37,686 bases of DNA from an uncultured Erysipelotrichaceae bacterium (GTDB lineage Bacteria; Bacillota_I; Bacilli_A; RF39; UBA660), in the NCBI GenBank assembly GCA_902797265.1, contig CADBSF010000064.1, positions 1 to 37,686 on the forward strand. The letters run 5' to 3'. Shown here piece after piece: positions 15,162 to 23,111 of the stretch. Under the pieces are notes generated by a model, which was not told the DNA's origin, ran no database searches, and saw nothing but the letters and a program-made list of their open reading frames with translations. A program made the translations under genes and the position numbers. The first letter of the stretch is position 1, and each line of letters opens with the position of its first letter.

Positions 15162-16904
15162 TTACATTTTTTTAGGAACTTTTATTCCTAAAATATCTAA
15201 TAGGAGCATATTGGTATTATAAACTATTTGTGTTAACGTTATCCAAGAAGTTTTTAATTCTTCATCAACTTCTGTTAATATTCTATTTTCTCCATAGAAT
15301 GTATTATAAGATGATGTTAATTTGTATAAATATTCTGCTATTTCATTTAAACTTTTTGTTTCAATAGATTTTTCCATTACCTTTTGTAAACTTAGAAGGA
15401 GTAGGGCAATTTCTCTTTCACTTTTTCCTTTTAGTTTCCTGATTTTTCTTTCTTCTGTTTCTACTTTATTTAAAAGAGATTTCATACGAATGGTTGAATA
15501 TAGAATATAAGGTCCTGTTTTTCCTTCTAAACTTGAGAATTTTTCTATTTCAAAGACATAATCGGTACTTCTATATGGTAATAAATCTGCATATTTTAAG
15601 GCAGCTACGGCTACGGTAGTTGAGATTTCTTCTTTTTCTTCTTCCGTTACCTCGGTAGATATTTTCTTTCTTGTTTCATTGGTTACTAATTCAATCAAAT
15701 TTTTTAGTGTCATGACTCCGCCATCTCTTGTTTTGAAAGGTTTTCCATCTTTGCCATTCATCGTACCAAAGTCAATATGTTCTAGTACTACATTATCCTC
15801 TACTAATTGTCCTAGACGTGCCGCTCTAAATGTCTGTTCAAAGTGAAGGGATTGTCTACCATCTACGACATACCATATTTCATCTGGATTAAATTCCTTT
15901 TTTCTTTGTAAAATGGTTGCGAGATCTGTTGTTTCATAAGATATCGTTCCGTTTGATTTAATAAATAGTAAGGGAGGCATAGGAGAAGTATCTTCCTCTT
16001 TGGATATTTCAATTATCTTAGCACCTTCACTATCTACTAATAATTGTTTTTCTTCATATATTCTTTGTAATTCTGGTATATATACTTCTGCATCACTTTC
16101 TCCTAACCATAAATCAAATTCTGTGTTTAAGGTATCATAGACATTTTTAATATCTTTTTTGGAGATTTCTACTACTTTTTTCCATAGATCATAATATCCT
16201 CTTTCATGATTTTGTATTTTAGAAGTAACTAATCTTCCTTCTTCTAAATACTCAGGATCTTGTTTTGCTTTTTCTGAAGCAATTGGATATAGTTTTTCTA
16301 ATTCTTCATTTGTTATTGGTAAATCAATTTCTTCATAATTTCCTGTATAATTTTCATCGAAAAAAGGAAGATTTTTATATCTTTTCATGATTTCTAAGAC
16401 AACAAATCCTAGTGGTCTTCCATAATCTCCAAGATGAGCATCTCCTAATGTTTCATAACCCATTGCTCTACTTAGTCTTTTTAGAGCTTCTCCGATATTA
16501 GCACTTCTTAAATGACCAACATGAAGAGCTTTCGCAACATTAGCTCCTCCGTAATCGATAATAATCTTTTTCTTTTCTTTTTTATCAATATTAGAGAAAA
16601 TATCATCGTTCATCTTATTTAATATTTCATAAATATATTCCTCACTAAAAGAGAAATTAATAAAACCTGGTCCTGCAATATTGATATTTTGAAATCTACT
16701 ATCTTGTTCTAGAACAGCTACAATGTCACTGGCAATCTCTCTTGGATTTTTATGATATGTTTTTACTAGTTGCATCGCATCGTTTAATTGATATTCTCCT
16801 AAATCTTTTCTATTTGATTCCTCTAAATATAATTTATCTGTATGATAGCCAGCTTTTTCTATTAATTGAATGATATCTTTTTCTAATTCTTTCAAAATAC
16901 TCAT
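15162..16904 (-). CDS. argS: Arginyl-tRNA synthetase
   Basis: Class I aminoacyl-tRNA synthetase charging tRNA-Arg. 580 residues. The HIGH-type motif is HVGH (128-131) in NVAKALHVGHLRSANIGEA. An N-terminal Add-1 domain (about 1-110) and a C-terminal DALR anticodon-binding domain (from about 460, KTGPYILYSTIRMKSLL...) are recognisable. The KMSKS loop is degenerate (GKPFKTRDG), normal for ArgRS. It overlaps the ywiB-like gene by 4 bp (ATGA), as the same pair does in Bacillus. The stop is TAA. Confidence 0.96.
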   Translation of the reverse strand: MSILKELEKDIIQLIEKAGYHTDKLYLEESNRKDLGEYQLNDAMQLVKTYHKNPREIASDIVAVLEQDSRFQNINIAGPGFINFSFSEEYIYEILNKMNDDIFSNIDKKEKKKIIIDYGGANVAKALHVGHLRSANIGEALKRLSRAMGYETLGDAHLGDYGRPLGFVVLEIMKRYKNLPFFDENYTGNYEEIDLPITNEELEKLYPIASEKAKQDPEYLEEGRLVTSKIQNHERGYYDLWKKVVEISKKDIKNVYDTLNTEFDLWLGESDAEVYIPELQRIYEEKQLLVDSEGAKIIEISKEEDTSPMPPLLFIKSNGTISYETTDLATILQRKKEFNPDEIWYVVDGRQSLHFEQTFRAARLGQLVEDNVVLEHIDFGTMNGKDGKPFKTRDGGVMTLKNLIELVTNETRKKISTEVTEEEKEEISTTVAVAALKYADLLPYRSTDYVFEIEKFSSLEGKTGPYILYSTIRMKSLLNKVETEERKIRKLKGKSEREIALLLLSLQKVMEKSIETKSLNEIAEYLYKLTSSYNTFYGENRILTEVDEELKTSWITLTQIVYNTNMLLLDILGIKVPKKM

Positions 16905-17251
16905 TTTATCTCCTCGATTCTATAAATGAAATGATTGTCTTCTACTATAAATTCTATTTCTATATCATGATTCTCTTTTTTTATTTCTTTTGTTTCTATG
17001 AAGACTTTTATTTTTTTATTAAATTCCTTTACCTTAATTGTTCCTTCTGTTTTTTGATTCTCTATAAAAGTATAATTCATGATAAGGTCTTTATTTTCTC
17101 TTACTAAACTATTCTTTTCATAATTGAAGTGAGTTAAAGTATCATCTTTTTCTTTATAGATGATTTCATCCTCTATTATGATTGCTTTTGTTTGTAAATG
17201 ATTCTTATTATTTTGATTTTCTATTGTAATAGATAAATCTATTTTGGGCAT
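16901..17251 (-). CDS. DUF1934 (YwiB-like) beta-barrel protein
   Basis: 116 residues starting MPKIDLSITIENQNNKNHLQ. The all-beta pattern with alternating charged residues and the position directly before argS match the YwiB/DUF1934 family (calycin-like barrel) of Bacilli. Function unknown. I place the start at ATG 17251 behind AGGTGAAG rather than at the first ATG of the frame (17311), which lacks a ribosome site and encodes a non-conserved prefix lying over the promoter region. The TGA stop overlaps the argS start. Confidence 0.72.
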   Translation of the reverse strand: MPKIDLSITIENQNNKNHLQTKAIIIEDEIIYKEKDDTLTHFNYEKNSLVRENKDLIMNYTFIENQKTEGTIKVKEFNKKIKVFIETKEIKKENHDIEIEFIVEDNHFIYRIEEIK

Positions 17252-17353
17252 AACTTCACCTACTTCAATAATTGACAAAATTATAACACAATTATCTCTA
17301 TTTTTATACATAAAATTTTATTTCTTTTCAATACTATTAAAGGTGATTCATGA

Positions 17354-19333
17354 ATGAGATTAATTAAAAAAATGATTCGGATATTTTTCTTTTTTCTCCT
17401 TATTCTTATTCTATCTTTTGGAGGAATCTATTTATATGTAAAATTTTCACCTAGTGTTCCCATTAATAGCGCAAATAATATTACTTTATATGATACTAGT
17501 GGTAATGAGTTTTTTAAAGGTAGTGGGGGAATGGAATGGGTAGAATTAAACGATATTAGTGAAAATCTTATTTTATCTACTATCTATTGCGAAGATAAGA
17601 ATTTTTATAAGCATTTTGGTTTTGATTTTTTAAGAATTATCAAAGCTTTAATTACTAATTTTCAAAATAAGAATTGGGATCAAGGGGCTTCTACAATTAC
17701 ACAACAGTATGCAAAAAATTTATTCTTAGATTTTGATAAAACTTGGAAAAGAAAGTGGGATGAAGCTTGGTATACCCTTCGTTTAGAAGCACATTATAGT
17801 AAAAATGAAATATTGGAAGGATATTTAAATACGATTAATTATGGTCATGGTATGTATGGAATTGAAAACGCTAGTAAGTTTTATTTTGGAAAGAAAGCAA
17901 AAGATTTATCTTTAGCAGAAGCCTCTTTACTAGCAGGAATTCCTAAGGCACCTAGTAATTATTCTCCTATTACTCATTTTGAAGCGGCTAAAAAGAGACA
18001 GAACATGATTTTAAATTTACTTGTTCAGAATGGAATTATTACGGAAAAAGAAAAAGAAGATGCTTATCAAGAGAAATTAGTAATTGTTGGAGATAGTGAA
18101 AAAGAAAGTTTAAGTAGTATTTATTACTATTTAGACGCTGTGATTGATGAATTGAAAAGTATTGAAAAAATTCCTAATAATTATAGTGATGTAGATGGAT
18201 TAAAAATCTATACGACTTTTGATTATAATGCTCAAAAAGTATTAGAAGAAAATGTAAAGAATAATCTTCCTAGTGATACTTCTTTAGAAGTAAGTTCTGT
18301 TGTTATGAATCCTAATGATGGTGGAGTCATTGCTTTAGTTGGTGGGAAAGATTATAATGTTTCTTCTTATAATCGAGCTTTATCCTCTAGTAGACAAGTT
18401 GGATCTACCATGAAACCTTATTTATATTATGCTGCTTTAGAAAATGGATTTACTGCTAGTTCTAGTTTTACCAGTCAAGCTACTACCTTCTTTCTGGATA
18501 AAGATAAAACTTATTCCCCAGTCAATTATAATGATAAGTATGGGGATAAACCTATTTCTATGGCAACAGCAATTGCTTATAGTGATAATATTTATGCCGT
18601 AAAAACTCATTTATTTTTAGGAGAAGATGCTTTGATTAACGTTGCTAGAAGAGTTGGAATTACTGAGAAACTAGAAAAAATTCCTTCTCTTCCTCTAGGT
18701 ACAAATGAGATTAACATCTTGCAGATGGCTCAAGGATATTCTGCCTTTGCTAATCTTGGTTATAAAGTGGAAGCTCATTTCATTCGAAAAGTAGAAGATG
18801 GTCATGGAAATCTATTATATGAAAGAAATGATGAAAAGAATTTAGTATTAAATCCTAGTTTAGTTTTTATTTTAAATAATTTACTTACCGCAACATATGA
18901 TTCTAGTTATATTGATTATAATTATCCTACGGGTATTGGTCTTGCGGCTAAGTTGAAACATACTTATGGATTAAAGAGTGGTACTACTAGTACAGATAAT
19001 TGGAATATTGGTTTTAATAAAAATGTCTTATGTGCTGTTTGGATAGGATACGATGATAATACAGAACTTACTACTAATGATTATAAATATTCTCAAAATA
19101 TTTGGTATCAGACTGTAGAAAAATTAGAAAAAGATGTTTCTAGTGAAGATGGTTGGTATGAAAAGCCTAATAATGTTGTGGGAATGTTAGTGGAACCAAT
19201 TTCTGGTAAGCCTCTTTCTGATACTACTAAAAATACAAAACTGGTCTATTTTTTGAAAGGAACCGAACCAAAAGAAACGGATCCTACATTTGATGAAATA
19301 GAAAGTACTAGTATTGGACAGACTATGGCATAA
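17354..19333 (+). CDS. Class A penicillin-binding protein (GT51 transglycosylase plus transpeptidase)
   Basis: Bifunctional peptidoglycan synthase, 659 residues, anchored by one N-terminal helix (about 8-28). The glycosyltransferase domain has the catalytic E80 in EDKNFYKHFGFD and GASTITQQYAKN (111-122). The transpeptidase domain has S351-T-M-K, SDN (410-412) and KSGT (541-544). All three penicillin-binding motifs are therefore intact. Length and order fit PBP1A/PbpF-type enzymes. It is transcribed divergently from ywiB-argS, with AAAGGTGA before ATG 17354. Downstream there is a terminator-like stem, but its T run favours the opposite strand. Confidence 0.95.
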   Translation: MRLIKKMIRIFFFFLLILILSFGGIYLYVKFSPSVPINSANNITLYDTSGNEFFKGSGGMEWVELNDISENLILSTIYCEDKNFYKHFGFDFLRIIKALITNFQNKNWDQGASTITQQYAKNLFLDFDKTWKRKWDEAWYTLRLEAHYSKNEILEGYLNTINYGHGMYGIENASKFYFGKKAKDLSLAEASLLAGIPKAPSNYSPITHFEAAKKRQNMILNLLVQNGIITEKEKEDAYQEKLVIVGDSEKESLSSIYYYLDAVIDELKSIEKIPNNYSDVDGLKIYTTFDYNAQKVLEENVKNNLPSDTSLEVSSVVMNPNDGGVIALVGGKDYNVSSYNRALSSSRQVGSTMKPYLYYAALENGFTASSSFTSQATTFFLDKDKTYSPVNYNDKYGDKPISMATAIAYSDNIYAVKTHLFLGEDALINVARRVGITEKLEKIPSLPLGTNEINILQMAQGYSAFANLGYKVEAHFIRKVEDGHGNLLYERNDEKNLVLNPSLVFILNNLLTATYDSSYIDYNYPTGIGLAAKLKHTYGLKSGTTSTDNWNIGFNKNVLCAVWIGYDDNTELTTNDYKYSQNIWYQTVEKLEKDVSSEDGWYEKPNNVVGMLVEPISGKPLSDTTKNTKLVYFLKGTEPKETDPTFDEIESTSIGQTMA

Positions 19334-19355
19334 AAAAAGTACTTTGGAAGTACTT
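19331..19355 (-). terminator. Intrinsic terminator of the Cys-rich pseudogene
   Basis: Two AAGTACTT copies (19337-19344, 19348-19355), each self-complementary, form an 8-bp stem. Seven T residues follow on the minus strand, so it serves the minus-strand gene ending at 19363. On the plus strand it may weakly help end the PBP transcript. Confidence 0.7.
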
Positions 19356-19362
19356 GTAAATA

Positions 19363-19758
19363 TTAATATTTATAGATGATATTTTTTGAATTATTTTTCC
19401 CCGTTCCTACACTTACGCCTCTCGCACAATTCGTCGCCACACCGCAGCGCTCGCCCGTACCGTTATAGAAGCAGGCCACGAGGCCATTCGAATAGACGCG
19501 GCAGGTGAAATTTGAAGCATCGCAGTGGACGTAAGAGGAGTCACCATAGCAGCTAATATCACTAAATACAACTTGTACATGTTCACTTTCTGCCTAGCAA
19601 TTTCTTCCTCTAAAACAGTGCTCAGTTCCATTTCTTTTTATACATACACCATATTGTCAATCTGCATATTTTGCAGCATATACGGTTTTTCCTGAGATGA
19701 GGATTCCTATTATAATTCCAACTATTAATTTTATATTATTATTTATTATTTTTTCACA
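19363..19758 (-). pseudogene. Decayed gene for a small Cys-rich secreted protein, with GC-rich patch
   Basis: One minus-strand frame is readable from about 19758 to the TAA at 19363-19365, broken by TGA (19657-19659) and TAG (19594-19596). It encodes a hydrophobic signal-like segment (KLIVGIIIGILISGKTVYAA), then nine Cys in the mature part. Both sides of the TAG carry the same repeat, C-x(2-3)-NGT-x(1-2)-[HR]-C-x4-NC: CIKRNGTEHCFRGRNC and CFYNGTGERCGVATNC. This indicates that it was once one gene. The nearest GTG start (19757) is one base out of frame at an A6 run. A terminator follows the stop. From about 19400 to 19545 the DNA is near 60% G+C with GC-rich third codon positions in this frame. 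The other open frame here (19413-19631) overlaps it and has no family look. Function unknown. Confidence 0.6.
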
Positions 19759-19763
19759 AGTCC

Positions 19764-19792
19764 TTGTAGAAAATGAGTCTTTTTGATATAAT
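19764..19792 (+). promoter_or_regulatory. Promoter of lemA-pta
   Basis: TTGTAG (19764-19769), 17-bp spacer, perfect TATAAT (19787-19792) with TG one base upstream (extended -10). The ribosome site GGAGG follows at 19803-19807. Confidence 0.75.
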
Positions 19793-19815
19793 TTCTATAG
19801 TATGGAGGTATTTAT

Positions 19816-20346
19816 ATGCTATATGGAATTATTGCTTTAATTATTGTATTATTAATTTTCTTATTGTTGTTTATCTTTTGTAATAATCGATTTCAACTTG
19901 TTATTATAAAAATAGATAAAGCAGAAGAAGATATTGATTTATATTTACAGAAAAAGAAAGAATTATTGGAAAGATGTAGACCAATTATTGAAAAAGAATT
20001 AAAAAAAGAGAATGTTTTAGAGGGATTAGATATTTCATTAGAAGGAATGAATCATTTTGAAACTCATAATACTTTAAAGATGATTTATAATAATTTATTT
20101 AAAACAATTGATGAACATGAAAAATTATTAAAGAGTGATACTTTAATGAATATTTTAGAAGAATTAAATACGAATGAAGAAAATATTATTGGTGCCATTA
20201 AGTTTTATAATGATACTGTAGTTGAATTTAATCAATTAGTTGTTTCTTTTCCTTCTAAGATGGTTGCTTTCTTTAAAAGATATAAAAAGAAAGAATTTTA
20301 TAGTAATGAAAAAAGAGAAATATTTGAGATACTAAGAGATAAATAA
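19816..20346 (+). CDS. LemA family membrane protein
   Basis: 176 residues: an N-terminal membrane helix (about 3-22), then a long helical domain. The LemA signature is near the C terminus: IKFYNDTVVEFNQLVVSFPSKMVAFFKRYKKKEFY fits the family's Y-N-x-x-V-x-x-[FY]-N-x(5)-FP pattern. The biochemical role of LemA proteins is not established. Ten bases separate it from pta, so the two are probably one transcript from the promoter at 19764-19792. Confidence 0.82.
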   Translation: MLYGIIALIIVLLIFLLLFIFCNNRFQLVIIKIDKAEEDIDLYLQKKKELLERCRPIIEKELKKENVLEGLDISLEGMNHFETHNTLKMIYNNLFKTIDEHEKLLKSDTLMNILEELNTNEENIIGAIKFYNDTVVEFNQLVVSFPSKMVAFFKRYKKKEFYSNEKREIFEILRDK

Positions 20347-20356
20347 GGGAGGTTCT

Positions 20357-21352
20357 ATGAGTTTTATTGAATCCGTAATAAGTAGAGTAAAAAGGAATAG
20401 AAAGAGAATTGTATTACCTGAATCTATGGATGAGAGAGTATTAGAAGCTGCAGATAAGATTATTGAAAAGGATATTTGTGACATTATTATCATTGGAAAT
20501 CGTGAGGATATTTTAAAGGTTTATCCTATGAAAGAGATTGATAAAGTTACTGTTATTGATCCTGCTACCAGTGAATATACTGAATCTTTTATTGATCAAT
20601 TATATGAACTAAGAAAAGAAAAGGGAATGACTCGTGAAGAAGCAGATGATTTGATTCACAATGATTTTATGTATTTTTCTTGTATGTTAGTTCATGAAGG
20701 ATATGCTGATGGTGTTGTATCTGGAGCTTGTCATTCTACTAGAAATACACTAAGTCCTGCTTTAAAAATTATTAAGACAAAACCTGGTTCATTATTAGTA
20801 TCTGCATTCTTTTTAATGATTGTTCCTAATTGTGAATTTGGGGAAAATGGGACTTTTATTTTTGCAGATTGTGGTTTGGAGCAAAATCCTACTTCTGAGA
20901 AGTTAGCTGATATTGCAAAAGCTAGTGCTGATAGTTTTGAAATGTTAGTTGGAAAAGAAGCTAAAGTGGCTTTCTTATCTCATTCTAGTAAAGGCAGTTC
21001 TCAACATGAAGATGTTGATAAAGTGGTTGAAGCTGTTAAAATTGCGAAAGAAAAATATCCAGAGTTAAAGGCAGATGGAGAATTACAATTAGATGCCGCA
21101 ATTGTTCCAGGTGTTGCTTCTATGAAAGCTCCTGATAGTGATATTGCTGGTCATGCTAATGTTTTAATCTTTCCAGATTTAGATGCTGGTAATATTGGTT
21201 ATAAATTGGTACAAAGACTAGCAAAGGCAGAAGCGTATGGTCCAATTTGTCAAGGCATTGCTGCTCCTATCAATGACTTATCTAGAGGATGTGGAGTAGA
21301 TGATATCGTTGGGGTTGTTGCGATTACAGCCTTACAAGCAAGTAATAACTAA
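20357..21352 (+). CDS. pta: Phosphate acetyltransferase
   Basis: Converts acetyl-CoA and phosphate to acetyl phosphate and CoA, the first step of acetate formation from pyruvate. 331 residues, the short Pta form of Firmicutes. It opens with RIVLPESMDERVLEAADKI and has conserved DGVVSGACHST, NPTSEKLADIA, SHSSKGS and VLIFPDLDAGNIGYKLVQR motifs. The ribosome site is GGGAGG. It implies energy generation by acetate fermentation. ackA is not in the window. No clear terminator lies before the promoter at 21363, so pta transcripts may enter the antitoxin gene. Confidence 0.95.
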   Translation: MSFIESVISRVKRNRKRIVLPESMDERVLEAADKIIEKDICDIIIIGNREDILKVYPMKEIDKVTVIDPATSEYTESFIDQLYELRKEKGMTREEADDLIHNDFMYFSCMLVHEGYADGVVSGACHSTRNTLSPALKIIKTKPGSLLVSAFFLMIVPNCEFGENGTFIFADCGLEQNPTSEKLADIAKASADSFEMLVGKEAKVAFLSHSSKGSSQHEDVDKVVEAVKIAKEKYPELKADGELQLDAAIVPGVASMKAPDSDIAGHANVLIFPDLDAGNIGYKLVQRLAKAEAYGPICQGIAAPINDLSRGCGVDDIVGVVAITALQASNN

Positions 21353-21362
21353 CATTCTATTT

Positions 21363-21391
21363 TTGACATAGCTAAATAAATATATTAATAT
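21363..21391 (+). promoter_or_regulatory. Promoter of the predicted antitoxin RNA
   Basis: Perfect TTGACA (21363-21368), 17-bp spacer, TAATAT (21386-21391). It lies just after pta and faces a non-coding region. Predicted start is near 21398. Confidence 0.65.
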
Positions 21392-21397
21392 GTTTAT

Positions 21398-21512
21398 AGA
21401 TGAAGGAAACTTCATAAAATTAAAAGGAACACTTAATTATGCATTGTTGAGTGTTACCTCAAATTAAGGCTACACCTATCTCAATGTTGAGTTAGGTGCT
21501 TCTTTTATTTTA
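21398..21512 (+). ncRNA. Predicted antisense antitoxin RNA of a type I toxin-antitoxin locus
   Basis: From the promoter at 21363 a transcript of about 115 nt is expected. It would contain a small 5' hairpin ATGAAG-GAAA-CTTCAT (21400-21415), the long stem 21426-21458, and an intrinsic terminator: CACCTA-t-CTCAA (21473-21484) paired with TTGAG-t-TAGGTG (21487-21498), then a T-rich tail. It has no reading frame of note and is complementary to the 3' part of the convergent small-peptide message, including its last codons. This is the layout of txpA/RatA and bsrG/SR4 in Bacillus. Assignment rests on structure only. Confidence 0.6.
21411..21458 (-). terminator. Terminator of the toxin message
   Basis: AACACTTAA (21428-21436) pairs with TTGAGTGTT (21447-21455) with one G-U pair; a further GG/CC pair closes across a bulged A. 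On the minus strand TTTTAATTTTA follows. This ends the small-peptide mRNA about 80 nt after its stop codon, well inside the antisense overlap. Confidence 0.7.
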
Positions 21513-21588
21513 GTATTACAAATACTAATGCTATTAGTAAAAGGATTATGAGAACTAAAGAAGAGATTAAACAATCTTTCTTGCTCAT
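21505..21588 (-). CDS. Predicted type I toxin: 27-residue hydrophobic peptide
   Basis: A short frame starting at ATG 21588, 8 nt after a strong GGAGG, and ending TAA at 21505. The peptide starts MSKKDCLISS, runs through a single uninterrupted hydrophobic helix (LVLIILLLIALVFVIL) and ends in Lys. Short charged N terminus, one membrane span and basic end are typical of type I toxins such as the TxpA, BsrG and Fst groups, though no close sequence match is claimed. An upstream in-frame ATG (21594) is too close to the ribosome site. The long structured 3' UTR overlaps a convergent RNA. Alternative: a small membrane protein of other role. Confidence 0.6.
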   Translation of the reverse strand: MSKKDCLISSLVLIILLLIALVFVILK

Positions 21589-21657
21589 ATGCATCGCCTC
21601 CATCTTTTCTAGATTAGAGGTAGTATCAATAATTGTTCGTTGTTAATTACTTTTTTT

Positions 21658-21688
21658 CAAAAAAATAATCCACAGAATTTGTGGATTA
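21658..21688 (-). terminator. Terminator of the ung-cmpB transcript
   Basis: TAATCCACA (21666-21674) pairs exactly with TGTGGATTA (21680-21688), loop 5 nt, followed on the minus strand by seven T residues. It overlaps the stop codon of the CmpB-like gene and shields the toxin gene. Confidence 0.88.
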
Positions 21689-22438
21689 TATTATTTTTAA
21701 AAGTACATGTAAAATGTAATCTAATAAGAGAGGAATTCCTATTACTAATAGAAATATTATCTTTTGATTGTAGTTTAATTTCTTAGATAATTTATTTAAT
21801 AATGGTTGAACTGTATATAGTAGGAAAGTTCCTCCTATGGCAAAGTTTCTAGAAGCATCCCAATTGACTCTTCTATTGATATTTAGAAAATCTTTTGTAT
21901 AATCCCATAGTAGTTTACCTGAAGTTTTTTCTATTGCAAAGTGAGATACATATTCTATTAAGGTAGTGATAATCCAGATAGCTAAGAATACTAAGATGAT
22001 TGTTGTATCAATATTTTTTATTTTTTCACTTTTTGTTTTCTTTACTAATACATTTACTAAAATGATTGCGATTAAATTCGATAGGAATAATTGTATTCCA
22101 TAACCTTTAATTAGATCTGGTACTAAATATATTTTTGGTGTTGTATATTCTATTATTGTTATATGAATGAATGTTACGATTACAATAGTCACTAACGTTA
22201 AATATATTGGTGATGATATAGGGTGTTTCTTTGACATAAATTTCTTTAATAAGAATAATAGAATAACCATACCAAATCCATAGATTGGTAATAGTGGTCC
22301 TAGGAGAACTCCTCTATTTACAAAATGTTTTGGTGGTACTACAAACCACATCCAAAATACTTCATATAGCCAGCCTATTATTCCATATACGGTAAATGCA
22401 ATAAAATAGTTTGAAAAGGTATCCATAAACTTTTTCAT
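21686..22438 (-). CDS. CmpB-family (PF06541) membrane protein, putative ABC transporter permease
   Basis: 250 residues with six to seven predicted membrane helices. The N-terminal GIIGWLYEVFWMWFV, NRGVLLGPLLPIYGFG and C-terminal KLLWDYTKDFLNINRRVNW segments are the hallmarks of the PF06541 family, labelled putative ABC-transporter type IV. Function is not established. The start codon overlaps the ung stop by one base (TAATG), so it is translationally coupled to ung. No ATPase partner is near, which argues against a classical ABC transporter. Confidence 0.8.
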   Translation of the reverse strand: MKKFMDTFSNYFIAFTVYGIIGWLYEVFWMWFVVPPKHFVNRGVLLGPLLPIYGFGMVILLFLLKKFMSKKHPISSPIYLTLVTIVIVTFIHITIIEYTTPKIYLVPDLIKGYGIQLFLSNLIAIILVNVLVKKTKSEKIKNIDTTIILVFLAIWIITTLIEYVSHFAIEKTSGKLLWDYTKDFLNINRRVNWDASRNFAIGGTFLLYTVQPLLNKLSKKLNYNQKIIFLLVIGIPLLLDYILHVLLKII

Positions 22439-23100
22439 TATTCAATCCTCCAATTAATTTCTTTTTGATTATTCTTTCTTAAAAATTCATTTGTTTTTGA
22501 AAAAGGTTTACTTCCAAAGAATCCATTTCTAGCAGAGAATGGTGATGGGTGAGCCGATTCAATGATCAAATGAATCGGATTGGTAATCAATTTCTTCTTT
22601 TCTCTAGCATAACTTCCCCATAATATGAATACTATTGGTTCTTTTTTATTATTTAATATTTTTATGATGTCATCTGTAAATATCTCCCAGCCCTTATCTT
22701 TATGAGAAGTTGGTTTATGTTCCTCTACTGTTAATACTGCATTCAGTAGTAGTACTCCTTCTTTTGTCCATGGTTTAAGTGAATTATGTTTAGGAAATTG
22801 TATTCCTAAATCATTTTCTAGTTCCTTAAAAATGTTTTGAAGAGACGGTGGTTTTAACACTTCATCACTGACTGAAAAAGATAATCCTTCTGCTTGATTT
22901 GGTCCATGATAAGGATCTTGACCTAGTATTACCACTTTTACCTCATTAAAATCTGTATAACGAAAAGCATTAAATACTTCATTTTGCTTTGGATAGATAG
23001 TCTTTTCTTTATATTCTTTTTTCACAAAAGAGATTAAGTCTTTAAAATAATCTTTATTAAATTCTTCTTTTAGAATGATATCCCAATTATTTCCTATCAT
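22438..23100 (-). CDS. ung: Uracil-DNA glycosylase
   Basis: Removes uracil from DNA in base excision repair. 220 residues. The water-activating motif GQDPYHG is at 60-66 and the DNA-intercalating loop HPSPFSA at 184-190. FILWGSYA is also present. These make a family 1 enzyme. It follows rlmH by 11 bp and continues into the CmpB-like gene. Confidence 0.97.
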   Translation of the reverse strand: MIGNNWDIILKEEFNKDYFKDLISFVKKEYKEKTIYPKQNEVFNAFRYTDFNEVKVVILGQDPYHGPNQAEGLSFSVSDEVLKPPSLQNIFKELENDLGIQFPKHNSLKPWTKEGVLLLNAVLTVEEHKPTSHKDKGWEIFTDDIIKILNNKKEPIVFILWGSYAREKKKLITNPIHLIIESAHPSPFSARNGFFGSKPFSKTNEFLRKNNQKEINWRIE

Positions 23101-23111
23101 TTGATTCTCCT

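Noticed and set aside
19413-19631. Open frame of 72 codons on the minus strand in the GC-rich patch
   Set aside because: It overlaps the Cys-rich frame, has no recognisable domain, no good ribosome site, and its codon third positions do not carry the GC bias, which sits in the other frame.
19657-19659. TGA read as selenocysteine or tryptophan in the Cys-rich gene
   Set aside because: TGA is a normal stop at several gene junctions in this window, no selenocysteine insertion element is evident, and a second stop (TAG) follows in the same frame.
21666-21688. Near DnaA-box pair TAATCCACA / TGTGGATTA
   Set aside because: It is the stem of a strong terminator with a T run at the end of the CmpB-like gene, and each copy differs from the box consensus.
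21686-22438. Classical ABC transporter permease
   Set aside because: The family name suggests it, but no ATPase partner or binding protein is adjacent; I keep only the family label.
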